A stretch of 64,000 nt of DNA from Streptomyces sp. NBC_00690 (GTDB taxonomy: Bacteria; Actinomycetota; Actinomycetes; Streptomycetales; Streptomycetaceae). The notes under the pieces were generated by a model that did no database searches, was not told the DNA's origin, and saw only the letters and a list, made by a program, of their open reading frames with translations. The stretch is from the NCBI RefSeq assembly GCF_036226685.1, contig NZ_CP109009.1:3844001-3908000 (forward strand), written 5' to 3'. How positions within the stretch are numbered: position 1 is the first letter of the stretch; the number at the start of each line of letters is the position of its first letter. A program made the position numbers and the translations under genes. This document shows, in pieces, positions 17,700 through 25,458 of this stretch.

Positions 17700-18365
17700 A
17701 TGGGAGTTGCAGAGGCCGCACAGATCCCCCAGCAGAGAGGTGAGCAGCTGCTGGATCATGCCGTGCGGTACGCGGAGGAACGGCACTGGGACGTTTTCCC
17801 CGGTACCTGGCTGGTGTCGGACGACGGCAGGGTGCGCTGCTCCTGCGAGCAGTCCGACTGTGCTGCGCCGGGTGCGCACGCCACCGGCTCGGACTGGGCG
17901 AACCAGGCCACCGGAAGCGCCACCGCCGCACGCCGTATGTGGGGCAAAAACCCCAAGGCATCGATCCTGCTCCCCACCGGCCGCACCTTCGACGCGCTCG
18001 ACCTCCCGGAGTCCGCGGGCTTCCTGGCACTGGCCAGGCTGGAGCGGATGGAACTCCCGCTCGGCCCGGTGACCTGCACCCCTGACCGACGGATGCTGTT
18101 CTTCGTACTGCCGGGCGGCGCGCAGAAGGTGCCGGACCTGGTCCGCGGTCTCGGCTGGGCGCCGACCTCGATCGATCTGATCGGCCGGGGCGAGGGGCAC
18201 TACATCGCGGCACCGCCCACCCGGGTGGGAGCGCAGGGCGCGGTGCAGTGGGCTCGTCGTCCGACGCCCGCGAACCGCTGGCTGCCGGATGCGGAAGAGC
18301 TCATCAGCCCGCTGGCGTACGCCTGTGGACGTGAGGCGGTGGCGGCCCGCGCCCGCGGGCTTTAA
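17700..18365 (+). CDS. Bifunctional DNA primase/polymerase (prim-pol) domain protein
   Basis: 221 residues, essentially one prim-pol-like N-terminal domain without the helicase part found in plasmid or phage replicases. Family segments include LLDHAVRYAEERHWDVFPGTW, CSCEQSDCAAPGAHA and GEGHYIAAPPTRV. The acidic metal-binding pair typical of active primases is not obvious, so activity is uncertain. ATG 17700 has GGAAG about 5 bases upstream. Streptomycete chromosomes carry several such stand-alone copies of unknown role. It may share its promoter region with the divergent NsdA-like gene. Confidence 0.8.
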   Translation: MGVAEAAQIPQQRGEQLLDHAVRYAEERHWDVFPGTWLVSDDGRVRCSCEQSDCAAPGAHATGSDWANQATGSATAARRMWGKNPKASILLPTGRTFDALDLPESAGFLALARLERMELPLGPVTCTPDRRMLFFVLPGGAQKVPDLVRGLGWAPTSIDLIGRGEGHYIAAPPTRVGAQGAVQWARRPTPANRWLPDAEELISPLAYACGREAVAARARGL

Positions 18366-18370
18366 CTGGC

Positions 18371-18382
18371 CCTTACATAAGG
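18371..18382. promoter_or_regulatory. Short palindrome upstream of the ABC exporter
   Basis: CCTTA-CA-TAAGG is a perfect 5-bp inverted repeat about 70 bases before the ABC ATPase start. It could be an operator or part of the promoter. No matching regulator gene is adjacent. Confidence 0.3.
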
Positions 18383-18451
18383 TGGACCCGTACGGACGCG
18401 AACACATTGTCGACGCGTAGAAGAAAACGGGAACACCGAAAGGCGGGCACC

Positions 18452-19276
18452 ATGCCGGATGACCGGGCTATGGGAGCCGCGGAGGCGGACGGAGCGAACA
18501 CGGCACCGTCCGCTGTTCGCGTCGAGGGACTCTGGAAGAGATTCGGCCAGCAGATTGCCGTATCCGGCATCGATCTGACCCTGCCCGCAGGCAAGTTCAT
18601 CGGTTTGGTCGGGCCCAACGGCGCCGGAAAGACCACCACGTTGTCGATGGTCACCGGACTCCTCCGCCCCGATCAGGGACGCGTCGAGGTCGCCGGACAC
18701 GACGTGTGGCGCGATCCCATCGCCGTCAAGGCACGGATCGGTGTCCTGCCCGAGGGACTCCGTCTCTTCGAACGCCTCTCGGGCCGGGAGCTGCTGGCCT
18801 ACGGCGGACGGCTGCGCGGACTGCCGGGCGACGAGGTGGACAAGCGCGCCACCCAACTCCTGGACGTCCTCGACCTCGCCGGCGCACAGCACAAACTGGT
18901 CGTCGACTACTCCACCGGCATGCGCAAGAAGATCGGTCTCGCCGCTGCCCTGCTGCACAACCCCGAAGTGCTCTTCCTCGACGAGCCCTTCGAAGGCGTC
19001 GATCCGGTGTCGGCCCAGACGATCCGCGGAGTCCTGGAGCGGTACACGGCCTCCGGCGCCACCGTCGTCTTCTCCAGCCATGTCATGGAGCTGGTCGAGT
19101 CGCTCTGCGACTGGGTCGCGGTCATGGCCGGCGGCCACATCCGCGCCCAAGGCCCGATCGCCGAGGTCCGGGGCGACGCCCCGAGCCTCCAGCACGCGTT
19201 CCTGGAGCTCGTCGGTGCGAGCGGACGCGATGCGGGAGACTCCCTGGACTGGCTCGGCGGGGGCGGTGCGCGGTGA
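18452..19276 (+). CDS. ABC transporter ATP-binding protein
   Basis: A 274-residue cytoplasmic ATPase. Walker A is [10 protein letters not shown], the signature motif is STGMRKK, Walker B is VLFLDEP, and the H-loop is FSSHVMEL. The divergent signature places it with ABC-2-type exporters. I chose ATG 18452; an earlier in-frame ATG (18407) adds a basic stretch outside the domain. Its stop overlaps the GTG start of the permease gene by 4 bases, so the two are co-translated as an export pair. Confidence 0.92.
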   Translation: MPDDRAMGAAEADGANTAPSAVRVEGLWKRFGQQIAVSGIDLTLPAGKFIGLVGPNGAGKTTTLSMVTGLLRPDQGRVEVAGHDVWRDPIAVKARIGVLPEGLRLFERLSGRELLAYGGRLRGLPGDEVDKRATQLLDVLDLAGAQHKLVVDYSTGMRKKIGLAAALLHNPEVLFLDEPFEGVDPVSAQTIRGVLERYTASGATVVFSSHVMELVESLCDWVAVMAGGHIRAQGPIAEVRGDAPSLQHAFLELVGASGRDAGDSLDWLGGGGAR

Positions 19277-20949
19277 GCGCCGCGGAGAATCGAACGACGC
19301 CCGCACCCCCGACCGAAGTAGTGGCCCCCGTCGGCGGACCCCGGGGAACCGAACTGGGCGCCCGACAGTTGGCCGGAGTCTTCGTCCGGCTCAAGCTGTC
19401 GCTGCTGCGCAACGGACTGCGCCAGTCCTCGGCGCGCACGGCCGTCTTCGTCATCTCATTGATCTTCGCCCTGCTGATCGCGGCGGGCCAACTGCTGGGT
19501 CTGGTGCTGCTGCGGGGCAACGACCAGGCCATGACGGTGGCCGTGCTGCTCACCGCGCTGCTCGCCCTCGGCTGGGCGGTGCTGCCGCTGTTCTTTCCCA
19601 GCGGTGACGAGACCCTGGACCCGACCCGGCTGGTGATGCTGCCGCTGCGTCCGCGTCCGCTGGTCTTCGCCCTGCTCACCGCATCCCTGGCGGGCATCGG
19701 GCCGCTGTTCTCGCTCTGTCTGGTGCTCGGTGCGGCGCTGGCGCTCTCCCATGGCGCGTTCGCTGCCGTGATCTCCGTGGTCGCCGTGCCGCTGACGCTC
19801 CTGGTGTGCGTGGCATTGGCCCGAACGGTGGCAGCCGGCAACGTCCGCCTGCTGACCTCGCGCAAGGGCCGCGATCTGGCCGTCCTCAGCGGTCTGGTGA
19901 TCGCGGTCGGGATCCAGGTCGTGAACTTCGGTGCCCAGCAGCTCAGTCGCTCCGGTGGGATGTCGGCCCTGGAACCGGTGGCCGAGGTCCTGCGGTGGCT
20001 TCCGCCCGCTGCCGCGATCGGCGCCATCGACTCCGCGGCCGACGGTTCTTACGCCGTGGCCCTCGTCCAGTTGGCTCTGACCGCCCTCGCCCTCCAGGCG
20101 CTCCTGTGGTCCTGGGCGCGGAGCCTGACCGCCCTGATGACCACGCCCGACGGCTCCACCCTGGCGGCGTCCTCGGCCCCGACCCGCGAGGGGTCGTCGA
20201 CCGGCATGCACCGGCTGCTGCCCGAGGGACGTACGGGCGCGGTGATGCAGCGCAGCCTGCGCTATGTGTGGCGCGATCCCAAGACCAAGGCCGCCTGGGT
20301 GTCCGGGCTGGCCATCGGTCTGCTCGTGCCCGTGTTCAATGTGCTCCAGGGCGTCGGATCGATCTACTTCGCCTGTTTCGCCGCGGGGATGCTGGGCGTC
20401 CAGATGTACAACCAGTTCGGTCAGGACACCTCGGCCTTCTGGATGGTGTCGCTGACCATCTCCACCACCCGGGACGCCTACGAGGAGCTGCGGGCCCGGG
20501 CGCTGGCACTGCTCGTGATCACGCTCCCGTACACGGTGCTGGTCACCGTGATCGTGGCCGCGGTCCTCGGGGACTGGACGACGTTGCCGTCGGCGCTGGG
20601 TCTCTCCCTGGCCATCCTGGGCGCGATGCTGGCGACGGGCGCTCTGGCGTCGGCGCGCTTCCCCTACTCGATCCCCCAGGACAGCGCCTACAAGAACGCC
20701 GCCCCCGGGCAGGGCGCCATCGCCTGGCTGTCGATCCTCGGCGGCATGCTCGTCGCGACCTTGCTCTGCGCTCCGGTGATCACGGCGACGATCTGGCTGC
20801 ACCTCACGGACGGGCACGACCAGCTGTGGCTGTTGCTGCCGGGGGGCGCGGCGTACGGGATGCTGATCGGTTGGGCCGGGGTGCGGCTGGCCGCACCCTG
20901 GACGGTGAGGCGCCTGCCGGAGATCCTGACGGCGGTCAGCAAGGGCTAA
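19273..20949 (+). CDS. ABC transporter permease
   Basis: A 558-residue integral membrane protein with about twelve hydrophobic segments in two halves, separated by a hydrophilic loop near residues 295-330. The start is GTG 19273, overlapping the ATPase stop (GTGA). The size and halved layout suit an ABC-2-like exporter permease acting with the upstream ATPase. Substrate unknown. The two-gene operon ends at a strong hairpin 55 bases downstream. Confidence 0.85.
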   Translation: MSAAENRTTPAPPTEVVAPVGGPRGTELGARQLAGVFVRLKLSLLRNGLRQSSARTAVFVISLIFALLIAAGQLLGLVLLRGNDQAMTVAVLLTALLALGWAVLPLFFPSGDETLDPTRLVMLPLRPRPLVFALLTASLAGIGPLFSLCLVLGAALALSHGAFAAVISVVAVPLTLLVCVALARTVAAGNVRLLTSRKGRDLAVLSGLVIAVGIQVVNFGAQQLSRSGGMSALEPVAEVLRWLPPAAAIGAIDSAADGSYAVALVQLALTALALQALLWSWARSLTALMTTPDGSTLAASSAPTREGSSTGMHRLLPEGRTGAVMQRSLRYVWRDPKTKAAWVSGLAIGLLVPVFNVLQGVGSIYFACFAAGMLGVQMYNQFGQDTSAFWMVSLTISTTRDAYEELRARALALLVITLPYTVLVTVIVAAVLGDWTTLPSALGLSLAILGAMLATGALASARFPYSIPQDSAYKNAAPGQGAIAWLSILGGMLVATLLCAPVITATIWLHLTDGHDQLWLLLPGGAAYGMLIGWAGVRLAAPWTVRRLPEILTAVSKG

Positions 20950-21004
20950 AGCGTGTTGGACAAATCCCGCCTGGCAGGTGCCGTCGGGTGGATCCTGTAG
21001 GAAC

Positions 21005-21047
21005 ACGGGCCCCGGGTCGAGCAGTTGCTCGACCCGGGGCCCGTTTT
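21005..21047 (+). terminator. Strong intrinsic terminator after the ABC exporter operon
   Basis: A perfect 19-bp inverted repeat (ACGGGCCCCGGGTCGAGCA, 21005-21023, pairs with 21026-21044) with a tight loop is followed by TTTT. It is the cleanest terminator in the window. Confidence 0.9.
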
Positions 21048-21370
21048 CGTACATCCGGTCCACGGTGGCAGCGATCGTTTCGCGTCGAAGGGAGAGGGCC
21101 GCACGGTCGCACTCCTGTGCTGATCGCCGGCTGATGGTTCTCGGCGGTGCGGCGTCCGCGGGCAGAAGTCCAGTTGGGGTGCGCACGCACCTCGGCGAAA
21201 CCGGCCCGATGGAGCCGGCGACGAGCCGTCCTTGAGGCCAGATGGGTGATCCCGCCCAGGGGGGTACGGCTGGAAACGGGTGATGGGCCGTCGACCCGCG
21301 CCGTTCTCACCGTCCGCGTACGCAAGACTCCCGAGCGCAATCACCCGCAGCCGCGAAGGAGCTTCCTCCC

Positions 21371-21808
21371 ATGCGTCGTACGCACAGCGTGCTCGCCATC
21401 ACCACCGCCCTGGTTCTGGGCGGAACGGCCGTCGCGGCGGCCGAAGCCGCACAGCCCGCTCGTACGGGCGCCCTGTACGCACCCTCCGCGCTCGTGCTGA
21501 CCATCGGCAAGGAGTCGCCGGCCGGCGCCACCACCGTCGAGCGGGCCGTGACCCTGGACTGCGCCCCGGCGGCCGGCGGCAGCCATCCGGCGTCAGCCGC
21601 GGCCTGCGGTGAACTCGACCGCGTGGACGGGGAGTTCACGGCGCTGCCGTCCGCGCTCGCGTACACGACCTGCACCCGCCAGTTCGACCCGGTGACGGTG
21701 ACCGCTGACGGCGTGTGGCGGGGCCGGCACCTGACCTGGTCGGGAACGTACAACAACGGCTGCGAGATGGTGGCGAGCCTCGGCGGCGGCGCGGTCTTCT
21801 CCTTCTGA
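21371..21808 (+). CDS. Subtilisin-inhibitor-like (SSI family) secreted protease inhibitor
   Basis: 145 residues with a Sec signal peptide (MRRTHSVLAITTALVLGG, cleavage after about residue 26). The mature protein follows the SSI pattern: ALYAPSALVLTIGK start, four Cys for two disulfides, FDPVTVTADGVWRG and a C-terminal CEM...FSF. Aligned with SSI (CPMVYDP, P1 = Met), the reactive loop here is CTRQFDP, placing Arg at P1. Arg or Lys at P1 predicts inhibition of trypsin-like rather than subtilisin-like proteases. It would act outside the cell as a dimer, as known for SSI. It is a single gene. Confidence 0.93.
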   Translation: MRRTHSVLAITTALVLGGTAVAAAEAAQPARTGALYAPSALVLTIGKESPAGATTVERAVTLDCAPAAGGSHPASAAACGELDRVDGEFTALPSALAYTTCTRQFDPVTVTADGVWRGRHLTWSGTYNNGCEMVASLGGGAVFSF

Positions 21809-21915
21809 GCCTCGCCCCGGAGGGACGGCCCCCTTCGCGCGCAGGCAGCCTCGGGAGCACGGACCGTATCGCCCGTGCTCCCGGGGCCGTCCAGGGACGC
21901 GACGGTGGCCCGTGG

Positions 21916-22803
21916 TCACTCCTCCTGTCCGCGGACGCCTTCGAGGAAGGGCTCGATGGCGGCCCGCCACCCCTCCGGCTGGTCGTAGTGGATGAGGTGA
22001 CCCGCATCGGGCACCTCCGCGTACTGCCCGCGCGGCAGCACCCTGACCATCTCCTGGGCCTCCGCCCGGCCCAATTTGCCGTCCACGCCGCGGACCACCA
22101 GCGTGGGGCACTCGACCAGGGCCAGATCCTCCCAGTGCGCGTCGTGGACCCACGCCTCACGCGACTTCAGCATCTGCCGCCGGGAGAAGACCGGGCGCCA
22201 ACCGTCCGCCCGCTCGGCCATCACCTCCGCATAGAACTCCCCCCGGGACACATTGGGCTGTTCCATCGTCGGATCGTCCTCACCGAACCACTTGCGCACA
22301 TCCGCCAGCGTGGCGAACGGCACCGGCCAGGCACGGAACCACTCGTCCCACTCACGCTGCGAGGCCGCCCCCAGGGCGGAGGCCCGCATATCGCAGATGA
22401 TCAGCGCCTTGACCAGATCCGGGCGTCTGGTGGCGACCTGCCAGGCCGTCAGCGCGCCCATCGCATGGCCGATCAGCACCACCGGAGCGACGCCCAACTG
22501 CTCGATGGCGGCCTCGGCGTCCGCCGCGTACGCCTCGCGGGTGTACGGGCCCTCCGCCGGCTTGTCGCTCCGGCCGTGCCCCCGCTGGTCGAGCGCGATG
22601 GCCCGATGCCTCTCGGCGAGCCAGCGGGCGGTCGACGCCCAATGGGAGGCCCGGCCCATCAGGCCGTGCAGCAGTAAGACGCCGGGCGCATGTGCGGGCT
22701 CGTCGGCCACCTGCTCCTCCCCGCCCCCCTTCGGCGGGTCCGCGTACTCCCAAGCGGCCAGCCGTACGCCGTCGGCTCCGGTCACGTCGATGCGCCGCAC
22801 CAT
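21916..22803 (-). CDS. Alpha/beta-fold hydrolase with Ser-to-Ala change at the nucleophile
   Basis: 295 residues from ATG 22803 (GGGGG upstream). The fold is clear: oxyanion segment LLLHGLMG, LDQRGHGRSD, an acid-bearing loop VVRGVDGKLG and the terminal DAGHLIHYDQPEGW with the catalytic-type His. The nucleophile elbow, normally GxSxG, reads G-H-A-M-G with Ala at residue 114; the codon is GCG. If correct the protein cannot act as a normal serine hydrolase and may bind a ligand or act as a scaffold. No operon partner is adjacent. Confidence 0.85.
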   Translation of the reverse strand: MVRRIDVTGADGVRLAAWEYADPPKGGGEEQVADEPAHAPGVLLLHGLMGRASHWASTARWLAERHRAIALDQRGHGRSDKPAEGPYTREAYAADAEAAIEQLGVAPVVLIGHAMGALTAWQVATRRPDLVKALIICDMRASALGAASQREWDEWFRAWPVPFATLADVRKWFGEDDPTMEQPNVSRGEFYAEVMAERADGWRPVFSRRQMLKSREAWVHDAHWEDLALVECPTLVVRGVDGKLGRAEAQEMVRVLPRGQYAEVPDAGHLIHYDQPEGWRAAIEPFLEGVRGQEE

Positions 22804-22861
22804 GTGCCCGGCACCCCCTTCTGTCCCCTGTTGACCTGTTCGGCTGCCCACCCGCAGCTTA

Positions 22862-22877
22862 TCGAACTCACATTCGA
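22862..22877 (-). promoter_or_regulatory. LexA (SOS-box)-like site upstream of the hydrolase
   Basis: TCGAAC-TCAC-ATTCGA differs by one base from the palindrome TCGAAC-N4-GTTCGA, which matches the LexA boxes I know from actinobacteria. It lies about 60 bases before the hydrolase start, in promoter range. Only sequence similarity supports this. Confidence 0.35.
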
Positions 22878-23638
22878 AAACACGCTTCTGACGTGCAACA
22901 CCCCTCGTTCGAGTGACCGCCTTCCAGGATTGACCGTCGCTGCCTGGGGGAGATCTTCAGCGGGAGGCGGGCCGCTCGGGGAAGACGGTCCGAGGGGATT
23001 GACCCTGGGAGCTCGGGGCTCCGGGTCAACACAGGGGAGGACGGGCCCCGGCGCTCTTGGGCGCCGGGGCTCTCCCTTGCGGCACTGCGCGTCCGCCCCG
23101 CCCGTTCCGTCGATCTCGTCGGATACATCAGGCACGTCAGGCATATCGAATACGTCAGGCTCATCGGGTTCGCGCCAGGGAACGATCGTCCGGGGCACCA
23201 CTGCACCAGGGACGCCCCAGGGCGCACCAAGAGGCCGCGGCAGCCATGACCACCGCCCTCCTCCACCGGGTCGCCGCCGAGGCAGGGGGTTCGTCGATCT
23301 TCGAAGGCGACGCGAACCCGAGGGGGGAGAAGTGCGGCAGCGACCTTGCGCGGGCAGTCTCCATGACTGCTCCGAGGCTCCCGACGGCGCTCCATGGGCC
23401 GTGGGACACGCGTAGATAGATTCCGGGGGCTGAGGACCTGTGCACTGCGCTGCTCGGTACGCGGGGCGTACGACGGGCGCATTACCCTGATCCCTCCCCG
23501 GCCTAGGGTCATATGCCTCGGGCCCAGACTGGCACGCGATTCGCCCGGGCGTTGCCATTCCGGGCGGAAAACGTTCTCAGAGATGCCGGTGAGGGCACCG
23601 GGGCGCACGCCCCATGTCTCCCCACCGGAGTACGCGGG
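22878..23638. other. Long intergenic region with hairpins, little coding support
   Basis: About 760 bases between the hydrolase and dmdR1. It contains a palindrome at 22999-23028 (outer arms TTGACCC/GGGTCAA, inner GGAGC/GCTCC) and a perfect 10-bp hairpin at 23045-23070 (GCCCCGGCGC/GCGCCGGGGC). A run of CATCAGGCACGTCAGGCATAT-like short repeats lies near 23125-23165. One weak small frame is listed separately. Confidence 0.5.
23246..23419 (+). CDS. Possible small protein of unknown function
   Basis: A 57-codon frame whose first 35 codons show the G/C third-position bias of real genes here (MTTALLHRVAAEAGGSSIF). The ribosome site is poor (AGAGG about 14 bases upstream) and the second half loses the bias. 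It may be a small gene or the 5' remnant of a lost one. No family recognised. Confidence 0.2.
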   Translation: MTTALLHRVAAEAGGSSIFEGDANPRGEKCGSDLARAVSMTAPRLPTALHGPWDTRR

Positions 23639-23660
23639 CGGGACCCTCAGCAGGGTCCCG
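23639..23660 (-). terminator. Hairpin downstream of dmdR1
   Basis: CGGGACCCT (23639-23647) pairs perfectly with AGGGTCCCG (23652-23660) across a CAGC loop. It begins 12 bases after the leftward dmdR1 stop. There is no T-tract. Confidence 0.6.
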
Positions 23661-23672
23661 TAACGCCGCGCT

Positions 23673-24365
23673 CTACTGCTTGGCCACGAAGACGTGCGAG
23701 GCCACATCGGCCTCCAGCTCCGCCGCCTCACCGCTGCTGCCGACGAGCACTCCGCCCGCCGACTCCGTCACGCTCACCACGGAACCAGGCTGAACCCCGG
23801 CCCGACGCAGCGTGTACATCAACTGGGCGTCGGTCTGGATCGGCTCCCCGATCCGACGGACCACCACCGTCTTGCCTTCGACCCCGGGGTCGAGATCGGC
23901 GAGCGAGACCATGCTGTCGTCCAGGAAGGGATCGGCCTCGGCCTTCTCGCCCAGCTCCTCCAGTCCCGGAATCGGGTTGCCGTAAGGAGACTCGGTGGGG
24001 TGGCGCAACAGCTCCAACACCCGCCGCTCCACGGCCTCACTCATCACGTGCTCCCAGCGGCACGCCTCGGCGTGGACCTGCTCCCACTCCAGCCCGATGA
24101 CATCCACCAGCAGGCACTCGGCCAGTCGGTGCTTGCGCATCACGCGGATGGCCAGGCGCCGGCCCTCCTCGGTCAACTCCAGATGACGGTCTCCCGCGAC
24201 CGTCACCAAACCGTCCCGCTCCATGCGGGCCACGGTCTGGCTGACCGTCGGGCCGCTCTGGTCAAGCCGCTCCGCGATGCGCGCGCGCATGGGAACCACA
24301 CCTTCCTCTTCGAGCTCAAGGATGGTGCGGAGATACATCTCCGTGGTGTCGATCAGTCCGGACAT
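23673..24365 (-). CDS. dmdR1: DtxR-family iron-dependent repressor, DmdR1-type
   Basis: A 230-residue Fe2+-dependent repressor controlling iron uptake and siderophore genes. With the start at ATG 24365 the residues fall exactly on DtxR numbering: M10, C102, E105, H106 (primary site) and H79, E83, H98 (ancillary site). The N-terminal winged helix-turn-helix (about 4-70), dimerisation domain (about 74-140) and C-terminal SH3-like domain (about 150-230) are complete. It matches S. coelicolor DmdR1 in length and in adjoining a SIS-domain gene. The antisense strand stays open throughout, recalling the adm gene described opposite dmdR1. It is divergent from the SIS gene. Confidence 0.93.
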   Translation of the reverse strand: MSGLIDTTEMYLRTILELEEEGVVPMRARIAERLDQSGPTVSQTVARMERDGLVTVAGDRHLELTEEGRRLAIRVMRKHRLAECLLVDVIGLEWEQVHAEACRWEHVMSEAVERRVLELLRHPTESPYGNPIPGLEELGEKAEADPFLDDSMVSLADLDPGVEGKTVVVRRIGEPIQTDAQLMYTLRRAGVQPGSVVSVTESAGGVLVGSSGEAAELEADVASHVFVAKQ

Positions 24366-24467
24366 ACGTGCCCCTCGATGAAATCGTGCGCTGCGGCCCC
24401 GACTCAATTCTTACGCATCGCACTGACAACTGTGTCGCGCCGGAGAAAGCCGGTAGCTCAGGCCGTA

Positions 24468-24493
24468 TTGACAGTGCAGTGGTCCAGACCTCA
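24468..24493. promoter_or_regulatory. Promoter element overlapping a DasR (dre)-like site
   Basis: TTGACA at 24468-24473 is a consensus -35 reading toward the SIS gene. Directly after it, AGTGGTCCAGACCTCA (24478-24493) resembles the DasR site (consensus ACTGGTCTAGACCACT), with the TGGTC-N2-GACC core intact. DasR is the GlcNAc-responsive global regulator. Published work in S. coelicolor links DasR to dmdR1 and siderophore control, which fits this position between both genes. The -10 box is weak. Confidence 0.55.
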
Positions 24494-24599
24494 ACGTGAT
24501 CCGCGGCACGGGATATTCCCGGCACGCTCCATGTTCCATTCGTACCCGGGTACGCGTGTTTCGCATAGCGTTCCCACACACCCCCGAAAGGGCTCGGCG

Positions 24600-25355
24600 A
24601 TGAGCGAGAGCAAGCTGGCCGGTCGGTTCTTCGACGCTTCGATCGGTCTGCTGCAACGCGTACGGGACGAAGAGGCGGAGAACATCGCCGCCGCGGGCGA
24701 GGCGATAGCGGACACCGTAGCCTCCGGAGGCCGGTTGTTCGCCTTCGGCGCGGGCCACTCCTCGCTCGCCGCACAGGACGTCGTCTACCGCGCGGGCGGC
24801 TTCGCACTGATGAATCTGCTCACCGTACCGGGGGTGGTCGGCGTCGACGTGATGCCGGCGACGCTCGGCTCCGCGCTCGAACGCGTGGAGGGCCTGGCAT
24901 CGGCGGTGCTCGACACCAGCCCGCTGAAGGCCGGTGACCTGCTGGTGATCATCTCCCTGTCCGGTCGCAACACCCTGCCGGTCGAGATGGCGCTGAACGC
25001 CCAGGCACTGGGGATGAAGGTCATCGGGGTCACATCGGTGGCCTACGCGGACGCCACCAGCGCCCGGAACGCATCTGGCACCTTCCTCAAGGACCACTGC
25101 GACATCGTCCTCGACTCCAAGATCGCCGTGGGGGACGCCGAACTCACCCATGAGGGGATCGAGGCGCCCTTCGCCCCGGCGTCGACCGTCGTCACCAGCG
25201 CGATCATGCAGGCGATGATGGCGACCGCAGCGGAGCGGCTGGTGGAGCGGGGCATCGAACCGCCGCTGCTCAGGTCGGGGAACGTGGACGGCGGGCACGA
25301 GTGGAACGGCCGGGTGATGACGGAGTACGGCGACCGGATCTTCTACCGGCGCTGA
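24600..25355 (+). CDS. SIS-domain sugar-phosphate-binding protein
   Basis: 251 residues with one sugar isomerase (SIS) domain. Phosphosugar-binding motifs are FAFGAGHSSLAAQDVVYRAGG and IISLSGRNTLPVEMAL. Such proteins bind or isomerise phosphosugars, often aminosugar phosphates related to GlcNAc or MurNAc-6-P metabolism. ATG 24600 is preceded by GAAAGGG. The DasR-like site in its promoter agrees with an aminosugar role. It is divergent from dmdR1. Confidence 0.9.
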   Translation: MSESKLAGRFFDASIGLLQRVRDEEAENIAAAGEAIADTVASGGRLFAFGAGHSSLAAQDVVYRAGGFALMNLLTVPGVVGVDVMPATLGSALERVEGLASAVLDTSPLKAGDLLVIISLSGRNTLPVEMALNAQALGMKVIGVTSVAYADATSARNASGTFLKDHCDIVLDSKIAVGDAELTHEGIEAPFAPASTVVTSAIMQAMMATAAERLVERGIEPPLLRSGNVDGGHEWNGRVMTEYGDRIFYRR

Positions 25356-25458
25356 GCCGTATCCGCTGAATCCCATCTGAGGCGCCGGCTCGGGCGCCCG
25401 TCCTCCGCGGCGCGCCGAGCCGGCGGGGCGCGCGAGCTGTGCGCCTCCAGGCCGTGTC

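Noticed and set aside
17379..18407. A 343-codon N-terminal extension of the NsdA-like regulator
   Set aside because: It lies antisense to the primase-domain gene, has no similarity to the family, and a good ribosome site precedes Met 17378.
18706..19272. Upstream in-frame extension of the ABC permease
   Set aside because: It is Arg/Pro-rich and overlaps the ATPase gene in another frame; GTG 19273 with a 4-base overlap is the natural start.
19456..21186. A 576-codon leftward open frame opposite the ABC permease
   Set aside because: It is Gln/Arg/His-rich with no family signal and crosses the strong terminator at 21005-21047.
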